From Cavia porcellus (Eukaryota; Chordata; Mammalia; Rodentia; Caviidae), in NCBI RefSeq assembly GCF_034190915.1, contig NW_026947484.1, positions 73,363,482 through 73,427,481 on the forward strand: DNA of 64,000 nucleotides, read 5' to 3'. The position numbers were made by a program, and so were the translations under genes. This document shows positions 13,319 to 23,813 of this stretch, in pieces; position 1 is the stretch's first letter; every line of letters begins with the position of its first letter. The notes beneath the pieces are model-generated. The model did not search any database, had not been told where the DNA came from, and saw only the letters and a list, made by a program, of their open reading frames with translations.

Positions 13319-13650
13319 ACCAGGTCTTCAAGTATGAATCTCCTGTATGTTATATTTCTTTCTTTTGTATACCTTTTATCCAAAATGCTTACAGAAATAC
13401 TGGTATGTAAAATTTCTTACATATAATAGGCTCATTATAAGTTTATTATCTTAATCAATGGCCTTGAATCAATGTAAATGATCAATATAAATATATATCC
13501 AAGTTTCCTAGCAAATTTCCTGCTGGGTCATTTGCTCACCAAAATCCTGTAACAACTTCAAGCTTTAGGAGCAACCTCAGGGTGGCTGCTCTCAAGAGAA
13601 CTTAAATGCATCAAGACGGAAAGATGGAAGGTAATCCCCCTTCCTTTCTG

Positions 13651-13730
13651 CTTCCTTCCTTCCTTCCTTCCTTCCTTCCTTCCTTCCTTCCTTCCTTCCT
13701 TCTTTCCTTCCTTCCTTCCTTCTTTCCTCC
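13651..13730. repeat. CTTC tetranucleotide microsatellite
   Basis: An almost pure (CTTC)n array of 80 bases with two TCTT interruptions near 13701 and 13721. It is likely length-polymorphic. The apparent Phe/Leu/Pro/Ser-rich peptide across it is an artefact. Confidence 0.95.
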
Positions 13731-14145
13731 ACATACCCTAATATCTACAGTAGCAACAATCAGGAGATCTGTGCTTAATTTTATTTATGTGATGTTTTTT
13801 CTCATCCCTTACTACTCTCTTGGAAATCCTAGCTAGAATGATACTCATGAGTCCATCTTCTGGCATGTCCATTTAGATTACGTGCTGGCAGATAAATTCT
13901 TCTTCTCATCTCTGGACATTTTATTTAAAAGTGAGTGCTGGTATTAAAGTGAGAGATGGGCTGTGGAATTTTAGGTCCTGTGTGGAAATGGCAAAGCTGA
14001 TGGGGAGAATCTGAGGAAAGAGTGTTTTGGAGCTTCCAGATCTCTCTATGGCCTGGGCAGTGAGAGAAAGTACTGCTGTTGAGAGTTCTCATTGAAGCAG
14101 CACCCGTGTTTACTCAAGGTCATTTACTTGACAGTCATCTGGTGG

Positions 14146-14160
14146 TGCCCCCTGGTGCCA
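14146..14160 (-). promoter_or_regulatory. CTCF-like binding motif
   Basis: The - strand reads TGGCACCAGGGGGCA. It matches the CTCF core (CCACCAGGGGGCG type) except for the first core C and the final position. The flanking sequence is otherwise ordinary. A motif match alone does not show occupancy. Confidence 0.45.
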
Positions 14161-14404
14161 GCTGCTTACTGGGAGCTGGAGCCACAGGGACAAATGAAAC
14201 AGAAATGGATCTCGCCCCTATGGTACGTTCACACTGGAATGGAGGGAAACATAATCAGGAAATGTTTGTCACTGTTTTGGAAAATGCTATAAAGTAATAG
14301 CCTGGATTGTTGTAAGAGCATAGTGTAGTGAAGATGGGTGCTCTGAGGTCTTCAAGGTCTTTTCTAAGGAGGTGATAGTTGCGACTTGAAGAACATCGCA
14401 ATGC

Positions 14405-14475
14405 AACAAGAGAAGGGAGAAGGCAGAGAAGAGGGGAAAGGGGAGAGGGTAGGGAAGAGGGGAAAGGGTAAGCAG
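14405..14475. repeat. Purine-rich (GGGAGA) tract
   Basis: About 70 bases almost entirely A and G on the + strand, with repeated 'gaagaggggaaaggg' units at about 14426 and 14454. Such homopurine tracts can adopt triplex structures. It encodes nothing recognisable. Confidence 0.8.
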
Positions 14476-14689
14476 TGGATCTGTCGGGTGAATAGAAAGA
14501 TTTTGTGTTTTCCAAGAATGTGCCATGGGTGACTCACACGGTTAGCTTCCTTGGTTTGGTTTTATTGGTTTTTTAAAGTGTAAGTCATGTGGAGTTAAAA
14601 TTAACTTATGTCATTTGGAATGACTTTTTTTCTTGGCCAAAGTAGGACAAGGCAGTCAAAGGATTCAAATTGTGAGCGTGTTAATATAA

Positions 14690-14985
14690 ACACAGAATAT
14701 GATGCAGGTCAGTAACAAATACCACGTGATTCCATTCATAGAAGGTATCTAAAGTAGTCAAGGCATAGAAGCAAAGGGAAATGAAGAGTGATTACCAGAA
14801 GTCAGAGAGAAATACCTGGGAAGTTACTGACAGTTGGCAGACAGTTTTAGTTAAACAAGATAAATAAGTGGTAAAGATCTGCTACCTAATATTGTGCCTC
14901 TGTTCTACTCTACTGTATTGTATACTTAAACATTTAAGACAGCAAATTTCACATTGTGTTCTTACATATGTTGTGGTCAGGGGTT
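14690..14985 (+). mobile_element. LINE-1 (L1M-type) 3' UTR fragment, sense
   Basis: It contains 'gtgattccattcatagaaggtatctaaagtagtcaa', then 'gattaccagaagtc', 'cctgggaagttactgacag' and a terminal 'tgtatacttaaacatttaag' followed by 'caaatttcaca'. That is the order of the L1M 3' UTR distal to the 'ttattcagcc' block. It is diverged and 5' truncated. Confidence 0.7.
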
Positions 14986-15114
14986 GTGCAGTGGACAATT
15001 ATAATCAGGACACAGAATTTATAATATTATTTATGATGGTCACCCAGAGTTAATACAAGAAAGTACAGAAAATCTGTTCACAACACTGAAGACCCAGAAT
15101 ATTTAGCTAAAGGC

Positions 15115-15212
15115 CTGAATCCCACAATAATGTCCCACATGAGTCCAGATGAAGACCTACAGCCCATGACGATGCCTCCCATGAGTCCAACTGGAGGTCT
15201 AGAGCCCACGAG
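15115..15212. repeat. Short divergent tandem pair (~50 bp)
   Basis: Two successive segments both contain 'tccca-catgagtcca', then 'ga-g-cctacagccca' or 'ggtctagagccca', then 'cga'. They begin near 15131 and 15178. This forms the 5' shoulder of the larger duplication that follows. Confidence 0.5.
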
Positions 15213-15339
15213 AAGGACTCACACCAGTCTGTTTTACAGATCCACACTGGGAAAGCACAAAGGTCAGCAGTGGAAGCTAGAAACTATATGCCAGTGGGGT
15301 GAAGGAGCTGTGCTGGTAGGTTGAGGGTTTTACACTGGA

Positions 15340-15675
15340 GCCAAGAAGTCACAATCAAAACAAGAACCAGGGCTGCCCTAAAACACACCACAGCCTCCTC
15401 AGTGACATGGAAGTCTGAAGCTCCTCCAATGATAATAGTCGAGTACATGCCAGGAAGCCAGCACGACAAATTTCTCCTGGAGATTAAACAGCACATGTCT
15501 TCCCTTCCGGAGCCAAGAAGTGATGCTCAATGCAAGGGCCACAGCTCCCCTAAAGTGAACCACAGCCACTGTCACCAACAAGGTCCCAAGCTCCTCCAAT
15601 GATGATGGTCAAACTCATGCTGGGGAGGCTCGTCATGACAAGCTTCTCCAGAACCAACGGCTAAAACAGCAACAC
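15340..15675. repeat. Divergent ~165-bp tandem duplication
   Basis: Unit 1 (about 15340-15508) and unit 2 (about 15510-15675) both begin with 'ggagccaagaagt'. Both then contain a 'caagaaccagggctgcccta' or 'caagggccacagctccccta' block, 'cacca[c]agcc', 'gaagctcctccaatgat' or 'caagctcctccaatgat', 'catgc', 'aca-atttctcc' or 'acaagcttctcc', and a final 'aaacagca'. I do not recognise the family. It could be a minisatellite-like domain of an LTR or an old local duplication. Confidence 0.65.
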
Positions 15676-15684
15676 TTAGAGAAA

Positions 15685-17600
15685 TCCGCAATGTATTGCT
15701 TCTCTTTCTTCACATCTCTATTTATGCTGGCAATTTTCCTCATGTGGAACATCTGTGCTCAACACCATGCTGATTTAATTCAGCTGGTCTGAAGCTGACC
15801 ACCAGTTTTTAATCCATAACACCATCTAAAAGAAACATCAAAATGAGACAGAGTCATAGAGCCTGCTGATCTTATATTTTATTTATGCTTTTGTGCTTGT
15901 TTGGCCATTTATGGAAGGAGTAAGAAAGGGAAGGAAAGACCAAGAGATAAAAGAAGAGCATTCCTGCAAGGAATTACTAGAGGCACAGACAAAAAAAAAA
16001 CACAATGCCAGAGGAGCGCTGCACCATTTTTACCCACTGATAAGAAGGTGGTTTTTTCCTGTCTTGCTGTAGCCTCAAGATTCAGGCCACCGTCTTTCAA
16101 AACTCTTTCACCATATGAAATGACTATGTTAGTTTCTGGATACAGCCCTGTCATGTGACGTCTTCACAAGACTTATTCTCCAGGTTTCAGCTCCCAGAAT
16201 CCTCTAATTGTGAGAGTTGGGGAAAGAGAAGACGGGAGCCTAAACAAGCTTCAGTTTGCTGAGACTGGGCAATGGCCTGAAGAGCAACGAGCTAGCAAAG
16301 CCTGGAAATAATAGAAACAGCTTAAGGTTTTGATGTGGACTGCTGTGGACTCAAGCCTAAGAGTTCTTGGGCTTCAGTTGCTCCTGGTGTTGGAAATGGT
16401 GATGGACGCCAATTTCTTTTCTCTAGCCTGAGAGGGGATGTCAACAACTGGCTAAGACTTCCTCAGAAAGTTGTCCATAGCAAAGGGAATTTCGAATGTG
16501 GCATCAGTTCATCACAGCAGTGACACTGTGGGATTTCAATGCACGGCTCATTTGAATTGAAACTATGAGAGAAAAAAATAGAGCAAGAGAAAGTAGTCTC
16601 TAGATAGGTAAGATGACACTGTAAGGGAACAGCTACAATAAAAGTCAAAAAACTCAGCCAAATATTGGACACTGGAGAGGAAAATGTGAGCACATGAGAG
16701 AAGTTGCTGCCGTCGGTGTCAAGGGGATTGTCTCCAGATACTCAATGCTTATAATACATGAATAGTTGTAGGCTGTGTGTCAACTCAAAGACGCTTGAAC
16801 AACTTTGAAGACGAGTGATGAGGGGGGTAAGGAGACAGTGGAGATAGAAGACAAACTGAGTGTCTTAGACTTTGGCTGATGAATGGAATAATAAAACCAC
16901 TGCTATTTAGAACACCTGTTTATATCTCCCAAAGAGTCACTGTTTAAGCCCTTTTTGTAACAAACAAGTCTTACTACTTTATAATATCACCCTTTATCTA
17001 AGTAATTCTTTCTTCTATAGGATGTGAGAGGTAAGGTCAATAAACTATAAAGAATTTAAGTCACTGGCAGGAAGGTAAGTCATACAGTGGTAGTCAATCT
17101 AGTTACTGTAGAACATCTAGAATTATGCTCAAAGAAAATTTAAAATCGTAAAGTAAAAATTTTGGTGTTTTAAAATTTATAAGATTATAAGTAATAGATA
17201 AGAGTAGCTTTGTCAACTTTTACATTTGTTTCTGTGTGTCCTAAATCTTTAATTCATCTTTTCCCTTAATGCCTATTAGAATATTAGCCTCCCACACTTG
17301 AATTTAGAAGAACAAGTGGGTGTTTCATACCTATAAATATATCTCTCTTTGCTGTCATCCAAATTAAATGTATTTCTTTGTTACAAGACCTGGTGGTAAA
17401 ATTTTAACCGTCCTCTTTCTAGTATTAATGAGAAATTATACACCCACAGACAATTCACACTTCTAAGAATTTTTCTTAACTTGGCATTAAAAACAGATTT
17501 TCAAAACACATCCTAGAAGAATACTCGCATTGGGATGTAAGATGTAGAAGAGGAAATGTTTTTATAATGCAGGAAGAAGGGAAGGCAGGAATAAGACTTC
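15685..17600. other. Unassigned stretch
   Basis: Nothing recognisable. Short frames such as those near 15901-16158 and 16335-16523 lack domains. The block 16540-16870 has an LTR-like purine-rich texture but I could not match it. Confidence 0.45.
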
Positions 17601-17634
17601 TGGGAAGGCAAAGTCAGGGATGGAGCCCTGGGCT

Positions 17635-17775
17635 GCTGTGACATCTGCCTGTCTGGGTTCTTAGACTGTTGAAGGAGACCTTAGGAAAGTTACCTGACTG
17701 TATCTTAGACTTAGTTCCCTGATCCACAAAGTGAGACGTGGTGGTTTCTAGTTTGTGTAAGAATCAAACAAGCAC
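17635..17775 (+). mobile_element. MIR SINE, sense, diverged
   Basis: The stretch 'ggagacc-ttaggaaagttacctgactg' followed by 'agacttagttccctgatccacaaagtgag' corresponds to the MIR core 'tgtgaccttgggcaagttact...cctcagtttcctcatctgtaaaatg'. It is heavily diverged. Confidence 0.55.
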
Positions 17776-18959
17776 ACATATATGAGACTCACAGAAGAAA
17801 CAGTAGACCTTGATGGTCTCACAAATTAAGCAGGAACTATTACAGTCCTATCCCAGCACTTGTGGCCTTCAGGACTCATCAAACCTAGTACTTGCTGAAT
17901 TTTTACTAGAAAAATATATTTCAGCCCTTGGTGGTAGCTTGCAGACAATTTAGAGCTTTCACGTGGCGTCCTCACTGTCTTGTACTTTTGTGCATTTTAA
18001 GTGCTTAATTTCAAACCACATGCCACAAGTTTCCACATTTACCATGGGTTTGGGAATGAGCTAAGGATGAACACTGAAGTGTGATTGTATTTTCTTTTAA
18101 CAGGAAGTTACTCTTATGCAGATTCGCGAAAATTTCTTTGAGTCACTTAATGTATAGGAAACATTTCACTTCACCCACTCCCAGCTTTGTTGGGGTATAG
18201 CTGACAAAAGCTGTACCCACTTGGGTGTTCCCCACTTTCCCTTTCATTACCTGGTTGTAGAAGGTGGGGATGGTGGGGGAGGATGACATCTGTTTTTGCC
18301 AATACTCTTTCTGCTTCTGAGAGGTGACAGACCACTCCATACTGTCCTCTTCCTCCTCAGTTCTTGACGTTTTTTGGTCTCCTTTGTATTGTCTTTTGCT
18401 ATTGAGGGGACATCACAGGAAATGCTGTGGGGTGGAACTTGGGGTAGGAATTACTTAGAATGAGAACAGGTGAGACTACTTAGGTACTTGAGATCCAGGA
18501 TGGGTGTTTCTGTGGGTGATTCAGTGACTCCCCTACGTACCCTGGAGACCTTGAACCTGGATGGCTGTACCAAAATCCACACACAGCTCTGATTCTCTTA
18601 TCTATGGAGAACATCCTACATGCTACAGAGAAGATAAAGGAGAATACGACAGGATTTGATAAGCCTCAGAAATGGAACCTTGCAAGTATGTATAATATAC
18701 ATAGATACCTCCATGGAACTTGGTGATCAATGACCTGAAAATTATTCCTCAAAGAATTGTAAAATGAAAAATTCTGGTGTTGATTCAAGTCATCATGAGG
18801 CGTCTTTGTTGTGAATGATCTTTCTCTTAGTCATAGAAGTAAACTTCAAGTAAAATAAGTAAACTTTCAAGTAAATAAAATGTATTGTGTCTTCTCTCTT
18901 TTGAAATTTAGTCAAAGAATTAAGGCAAAAAAGGAAAAAGTATTTGTATAAAATTGGAC

Positions 18960-19130
18960 CATATCACATTTAAAGAGTATTTTATATGCATTTAAAAATT
19001 TAAATATTATTTAAAATAAGTATTTAATATTTTAATAAGTATTTTAAAATATTTAATTTTAAATAATAAAAATATTTATTATTTAAAATTACATTTTAAA
19101 ATTACATTTAAAAATTTTTGAGCAAGAAAA
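18960..19130. repeat. Extremely AT-rich low-complexity block
   Basis: About 170 bases built from 'tttaaaatatttaa', 'aaataataaaaatattta' and 'attacatttaaaa' units, with almost no G or C between 19000 and 19100. Two near-identical 'aaaattacatttaaaa' segments sit at 19085-19115. The composition is that of a matrix-attachment-type or DNA-unwinding region, but that role is only inference. Confidence 0.75.
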
Positions 19131-19439
19131 CTCAAAAAAGTTAACTAAATTTTAGTGTGAACCAAATAAAATAACACTTATTTTATGACAGCACTTATAA
19201 TATTAAATAAAAATTAGATGATAAAGGTTTTAACATCAAAAAATCTTTCAAATAACATTATTTGTGGGAATTGTAGAGTTATTAGTGATTTTTAGTTTTT
19301 TTAGTTTTTCTTAAGGTCAATGCAGTGTTTACAAAGAACAGTCTTAAATTGAAGAGGTTTGATATTCAGCTGCAATTATTATCACCACTAGGAAATTAAG
19401 GCTACAAATCTGTCATCTCCAAATTAGTAAATAGTAAAG

Positions 19440-19570
19440 GAAAATTTCTGTATTTTTTTGTGTCTCAGATTCCTGATATGTAAACTGTTATGTGAATACC
19501 AGGAAGATTAAATATGATAATGCATTTAGAACAGTTACCATAATACCTGACATTCAGCAATCACAGAAGA
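19440..19570 (+). mobile_element. MIR 3' part, sense
   Basis: The order 'tcagattcctgatatgtaaa', then 'gaagattaaatatgataatgcatttagaacagttac' and 'tacctgacattcag' follows the MIR 3' half (tail of 'cctcatctgtaaaatg', 'aggattaaatgagataatacatg', 'agcacagtgcctggcacat'). Confidence 0.7.
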
Positions 19571-19854
19571 TATTCATTTTATGTATCACTACATTTAAAG
19601 ATTTGATGTATTAATTAAAAATAAGAATATTACTTTGGAGGTAGAAATTCAAAATGAATATTCTACAAAGTAAACACCGTGTCTTCATTATCATAGGTCA
19701 TATATTTTATTTTGAATAGAAAAATCATGAGATAAGAGGAAAATTATTCTAAATAATGTACAAAATCCAGATGATGGTTTGGTTGTGCTCCGCATTCTAA
19801 ATAGACTTCATAGGGCAATGTGACTGTCACTGCTGAACAACTGCAAAGGAGGTA

Positions 19855-20050
19855 CAGCTGGAGGGGCAGGAGCTCAGACCGGAGCCAGGCACCTGAGTTT
19901 GAATCCAGCTTTGCCAACAGCTGTGTAGACTTAGATGATCCAGTTAACATCAGTCTTCCTCTCTGTAAAGTGGTGTTAATAACCAACACCTTCTTAATAG
20001 TGTCATCATAAGAATTTAAATGAGTCAATATGAGGTAGGACCTAAATATA
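19855..20050 (+). mobile_element. MIR SINE, nearly full length, sense
   Basis: Clear MIR order: 'gagccaggcacctgagtttgaatccagctttgcca' near 19880, 'agctgtgtagacttagatgatccagttaaca', 'cagtcttcctctctgtaaagtggtgttaataa' and 'aagaatttaaatgagtcaatatgagg'. It is the best preserved MIR in the window. A peptide can be read through it on either strand but only as an artefact of the SINE. Confidence 0.85.
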
Positions 20051-20074
20051 TGGTAAATTAAATGTTTAAATAAA

Positions 20075-20205
20075 AAAACAGAGAAATTCACATTGTCATT
20101 AATCTCCTTTGAAATACTCTCTGTCAATTATCCCATCATTCTTGCCACTTTCTGAAGAGGTTCTGGAGGTCCCTGATGTCCTCTTTGAGACGTAACCAAA
20201 ATACA
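20075..20205 (-). mobile_element. Mariner transposase C-terminal relic, antisense
   Basis: Read on the - strand, one frame gives a K-E-D start, then L-Q-N-L-F-R-K-W-Q-E, then a W codon mutated to TGA. A nearby frame ends in a Y-F-K-G-D segment with a TAA stop. This is the C-terminal layout of mariner-type transposases (E-D-F-Q-N-C-F-x-x-W followed by E-Y-F-x-G-D). Frame breaks and stops show it is dead. It faces a second mariner fragment about 40 bases downstream. Confidence 0.7.
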
Positions 20206-20244
20206 CAGGCTTCTAAAAACATTAGTGTGTGTCCTGATCCACTT

Positions 20245-20450
20245 TCTTCTTCAGCTGGGTCATCATGTGACTTCTGATTCTTTCTCAAAGTCAAACTGAT
20301 CATGAAGGATAAACATTTTGAATCGATTTATGACGTTGAGGCACCCATGACATCACAACTAGAGACAGTCACAAGAGAAGACTTCCAGGGCTGCCCCAGA
20401 AAGTGGCCAGTGTCTTCAGAGCGAGCAGAAGTAATGGCTATGTGTCTTCC
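20245..20450 (+). mobile_element. Mariner transposase relic, sense
   Basis: One + frame from about 20260 reads S-C-D-F-stop-F-F-L-K-V-K-L, then K-D-K-H-F-E-S-I-Y-D-V, and ends E-D-F-Q-G-C-P-R-K-W. The expected W of the mariner 'D-x-W-L-F-P-K' motif is replaced by TGA. The rest of the frame is open to about 20450. This covers the last part of the transposase catalytic domain and the adjoining C-terminal region. It is inactive and overlaps in content with the inverted fragment at 20075-20205, so two separate copies or an inversion are implied. Confidence 0.8.
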
Positions 20451-20869
20451 ACTGTAATATTTTTTCTTAAAATCTTAAGCATTTATCAGACTTTGGAACA
20501 TATCTTGTCTGTTCATCTGTGATTACTAGTTTTATAAAGGTGTTTCCCTTAGGAGTTCTATAAATACACAATTTATCATGATATAAATCAACTTACTTTA
20601 TATATGTTATGTATATAAATAATATATATATATAATCTTAAACTGCTCAGTTGGACCCATACACTGCTATTATATTGAAAATGTTACCTATGATGCCTTG
20701 GTTATCACTATTACATAGTTTTCATTGACCAACCATGGAGTGCATGGTGTGAAAAGTTTCACTGTATCCACACTGACCTAATTTTGTCTCATCCTGTTTT
20801 CCCTCATGTCCCTTTTCTGACAAATGATCCATGATTCACTGAGGTACCCTGTTACATGACCTAAGGACC

Positions 20870-21060
20870 ACCTTGCCCTCCCTCCATCTGGTCACGACTG
20901 TGTCCCGCGCCCCTCTCCCCTGCACAGCCTTTAGATAAGAGTTCATCTGTTGTTTTCATATTCATTTCTGGCCTTCTCACTTCTATCTGCACTCTTACAG
21001 CTTGTTTCTAACTGGGCCCCCTGTTGTCCACCTGCAGCATTCATTTAGAAACACGATCTC
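20870..21060 (+). mobile_element. LINE-2-like fragment, sense
   Basis: Pyrimidine-rich coding-like sequence ('ccctccctccatctggtcacg', 'tctggccttctcacttctatctgcactc') has the texture of L2 ORF2 3' sequence. It appears to continue after the LINE-1 insertion at 21.1-21.76 kb. Confidence 0.4.
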
Positions 21061-21094
21061 ACACAAACTCCTTTTTAAAATATATTTTTTTGTT

Positions 21095-21764
21095 AAAAAT
21101 TAAAAGAAAGAAGGAGATTAAAATAAAAGAGGACATAACAACATAATAACACAGGTTAGTACAGAACAATAGCATTTCTATATACTGACAACAAAGTCAC
21201 AGAGAGAGAAATAAGAGAAGCCACACCTTTCACGAAAAATGAAAAATGAAATATTTAGGAATTATTCTCACGAAAGAAGTGAAAGACCTATATAGGGAAA
21301 ATTATAATACACTGAAAAAAGAAATCGAAGAAGATCTCAGAAAATGGAAAGACATCCTTTGCTCATGGATAGGAAGAATAAATATTGTGAAAATGGCCAT
21401 TCTCCCAAAACTGCAATACAGATTCAATGCAATCCCAATAAAAATACCACCAACATATCTTATGGATCTAGAGAAATCACTCATCAAATTCATCTGGAAC
21501 CAGAAGAGACCTAGAATAGCAAAGGCAATTCTAAGCAGCAAAAGCAAGACAGGAGGCATCACAATCCCTGACTTGAAGTTATACTACAAAGCAACTGTAG
21601 TAAAATCAACATGGTACTGGAATCAAAACAGAGCCGAAGATCAATGGAATAAATTAGAAGATACAACCACAACTACAAACACACTCAACCACCTTATTTT
21701 TGATAAAGGGGCCAAACATGTTCACTGGAAGAACACAAACTCTTCTAACATGCTAATAATGTAA
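21095..21764 (+). mobile_element. LINE-1 ORF2 fragment (end of reverse-transcriptase domain)
   Basis: ORF2p is the LINE-1 endonuclease/reverse transcriptase that copies the element into genomic DNA. This fragment is open for 172 codons from 21246. It shows the conserved ORF2 series K-Y-L-G-I, a V-K-D-L-Y-x-E-N-Y segment, [22 protein letters not shown] and L-Y-Y-K-A-T-V. Together these mark the segment just downstream of the RT catalytic core. Weaker homology extends upstream to about 21095. The FADD catalytic motif and endonuclease are absent, and homology stops near 21740 ('L-I-F-D-K-G-A-K'). It is therefore truncated at both ends and non-autonomous. Among LINE-1 copies here it is the least degraded, hence the youngest. 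Confidence 0.93.
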
Positions 21765-21789
21765 TGACATTACCCAGGATTTCCCACAG

Positions 21790-22440
21790 TGCTGTGCAAT
21801 ACCCATCCTGCACCATGTTAAAGATGGCGCCTTTCAGAAATGCTGGGTTCATGGGATTCTTTATCATAAGAACATTTTTTAGGACTTATAAAAGTCCAAG
21901 AGGTGTTATAACGCCTAGCTTTTCCTAAATTTTACTCACCAACTTGTGTTGATTTTGGAAGAGCACAGAAAGCACTGGTGTTCTGTGGAATATACTTTAT
22001 CAAATACTGTTTTATTTGCCTCTCCACGCCCTCAGTATTCACATTAACCGATCAGATGCAGCACAACTCCCTTTGAGTGCCTGACAAGGACCTCTGCATC
22101 TTCTACCGTTATCAGAGCTCGTGCACTGCAGCTCTTCTGACACCAGCCTTCTGGTCTGGCCCCATCAGACCGCCTCTGGCTCCCACGTCCTGCGTGTGGT
22201 CACGCTGTGTATGCACCACTTTCTCTTATTTTGCCACCTGATGAACTTCTCTTTACCTTTCAAATCAGGATACACATAGTACCTCCTTTTTAAACTTCCC
22301 CTGACTTACGCACATGGACGATCTTTTCCTCTCTGTACCCGTACTCTCCTTTCTTGTAGGTATCATCACATTTTATTAAAATCATTTGCATATAGTCCAC
22401 CTCTTGTACCAGCCTTGATGGTCAATGTCACAGAGTAGAT
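21790..22440 (+). mobile_element. LINE-2 3' portion, sense (continuation)
   Basis: The run 'ttctggtctggccccatcagaccgcc', 'caccactttctcttattttgcc', 'cttctctttacctttcaaatcagg', 'ttaaacttcccctgactta', 'ctctgtacccgtactctcctttcttgtaggtatcatcacattt' has the L2 3' ORF/UTR texture, including the block equivalent to 'cttccctgacctccc...agcacttatcacatt'. The LINE-1 ORF2 piece appears to split it from the segment at 20.87-21.06 kb. Confidence 0.55.
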
Positions 22441-22992
22441 GCAGAGTAAGAAAAGGAACAGCACCCCTGCTTGGGGCTTGAGGGCCTGCTAGGGGCAGAG
22501 AAGAAAGCTGCAGCGTTCCTGGAGGGACCATAATGAAATCACAGAGGCAGGACTGTGCTTCCTACCACAGGGTGACATCAGCCATAAAAACCTTACCAGA
22601 AGAAACAGAATCTGAGTTGTGTCTCCATTGCTACCTTAAAAGATGTCCTCAAATTAAATGTTGGGTATTTGTAACAAGAGAAAGTTACTTCCTAATTTCT
22701 GCCTTCTCTGCTTTCGTTGTCTTCATACCTCTACATAAAAGAGAAGGGAAAGAGACGGCCTTTAGATGGGCTGCCACCCCTATGAAGCATGTCACATCTC
22801 AGATCTGGAAGGAGATGAAGGAGAAGCAATAAACAGTTTTGCTTTCCCTTTTTGATGTCACTCCTACTCTTGGTTGGCTAGAGATCATTCATTTTGGCAA
22901 ACAAGATAATCATGGCAACAGCTGTCTGTGAGAAGCAAGTAACAGAGTTGGCTTTGCTCCAGAAGAAAGGAAATTCAGATGATTTTATTTAG

Positions 22993-23138
22993 GATAATAA
23001 CATTATAGAGCTTTTTATAATTAAAATGGACATAAATAACCCATCATTTTATATATAATGAAATGAGTAGGTCATTGGAAGAGTTTCCTAAACTCCTAAT
23101 AACAGGAAATTGTATTTTGTAGGGTGCAAAGATGCACA
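22993..23138. repeat. Unassigned direct repeat, copy A
   Basis: This copy matches 24755-24900 in the same orientation. An ungapped 60-base comparison (23012-23071 against 24771-24830) gives 49 identities by hand count. Shared landmarks are 'gataataacat', 'tttttataattaaaa', 'acccatcattt', 'taataacaggaaa' and 'ttttgtagg'. It matches no family I can name. Its 3' end is followed within about 35 bases by the minisatellite. Confidence 0.8.
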
Positions 23139-23170
23139 GCTGTGGGGATGTCTGCACAGCCCCCGTGGGG

Positions 23171-23310
23171 TTGGTACAGGCTGGTGCAGGCTGGTGCAAG
23201 CTGGTGTAGGCTCGTGCAGGCTGGTGCAGGCTAGTACAGGCTGGTACAGGCTAGTGCAAGTTGGTGTAGGCTGGTGCAGGCTAGTACAGGCTGGTACAGG
23301 CTGGTTCAGG
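23171..23310. repeat. 10-bp minisatellite, 14 units
   Basis: Fourteen consecutive 10-base units of consensus CTGGTGCAGG run without indels. Variants are CTAGTACAGG, CTGGTACAGG, CTGGTGCAAG and CTGGTGTAGG. A three-unit block (CTGGTGCAGG, CTAGTACAGG, CTGGTACAGG) recurs 50 bases apart at 23221 and 23271, which shows internal duplication. The Trp/Leu/Val/Gln-rich peptide readable across it is an artefact. Confidence 0.97.
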
Positions 23311-23758
23311 CTCCATAGCTACTGAGTCAGCAGTCTCAACACAGGTGTGGCCTGGCTGAGATGAAACTTGTCTTAAAAGGACTCCGGCTTCGTTTTGATA
23401 TTTGGAAAACCTCAGCCATCCCTGTCTGGGTGGCAGGTGGAAGTTCAAGGCTGTTAAACACAGTTGTAAATAGCTACTCAATTTGAACTTATTATGGGAA
23501 GAACTCCTAAAACTATTAAGACTACCAAAAATAGATTGAAATAGCACTACCCTTTTCCATAAAGCTGCGATGGATATCCTATTATTAATATTTCTTCTGA
23601 TTCTGTCACTGCTGTAATTAACAATATAAAAGTTGTCGATGAGGTTTACTCTGTGAATGGCAGCGCGTACCTAACAAGCCTTGAGTTTTGAACCACCTCC
23701 AGGACCAATATTATATTCAGTTTGGTTTCAAGGGAGCCTAAATTGATTCCAACATCGG

Positions 23759-23772
23759 CCACCAGATGGCAG
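23759..23772 (+). promoter_or_regulatory. CTCF-like binding motif (forward)
   Basis: CCACCAGATGGCAG on the + strand is a full match to a common form of the CTCF core. A second, weaker match in the opposite orientation lies about 42 bases downstream. Confidence 0.55.
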
Positions 23773-23813
23773 TGTCTGAAGAAATCATTCCCCCCTCAAG
23801 AGTTCTTTCTTCC

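Noticed and set aside
19744..20127. 127-codon antisense frame
   Set aside because: It runs through an antisense MIR and a decayed mariner end; it is not a gene.
21246..21764. 172-codon frame as a host gene
   Set aside because: It is a clear LINE-1 ORF2 fragment truncated at both ends.
23110..23325. Repetitive Trp/Leu/Val/Gln protein, or a CRISPR-like array
   Set aside because: The array is a 10-bp minisatellite without spacers, and the peptide is merely its translation.
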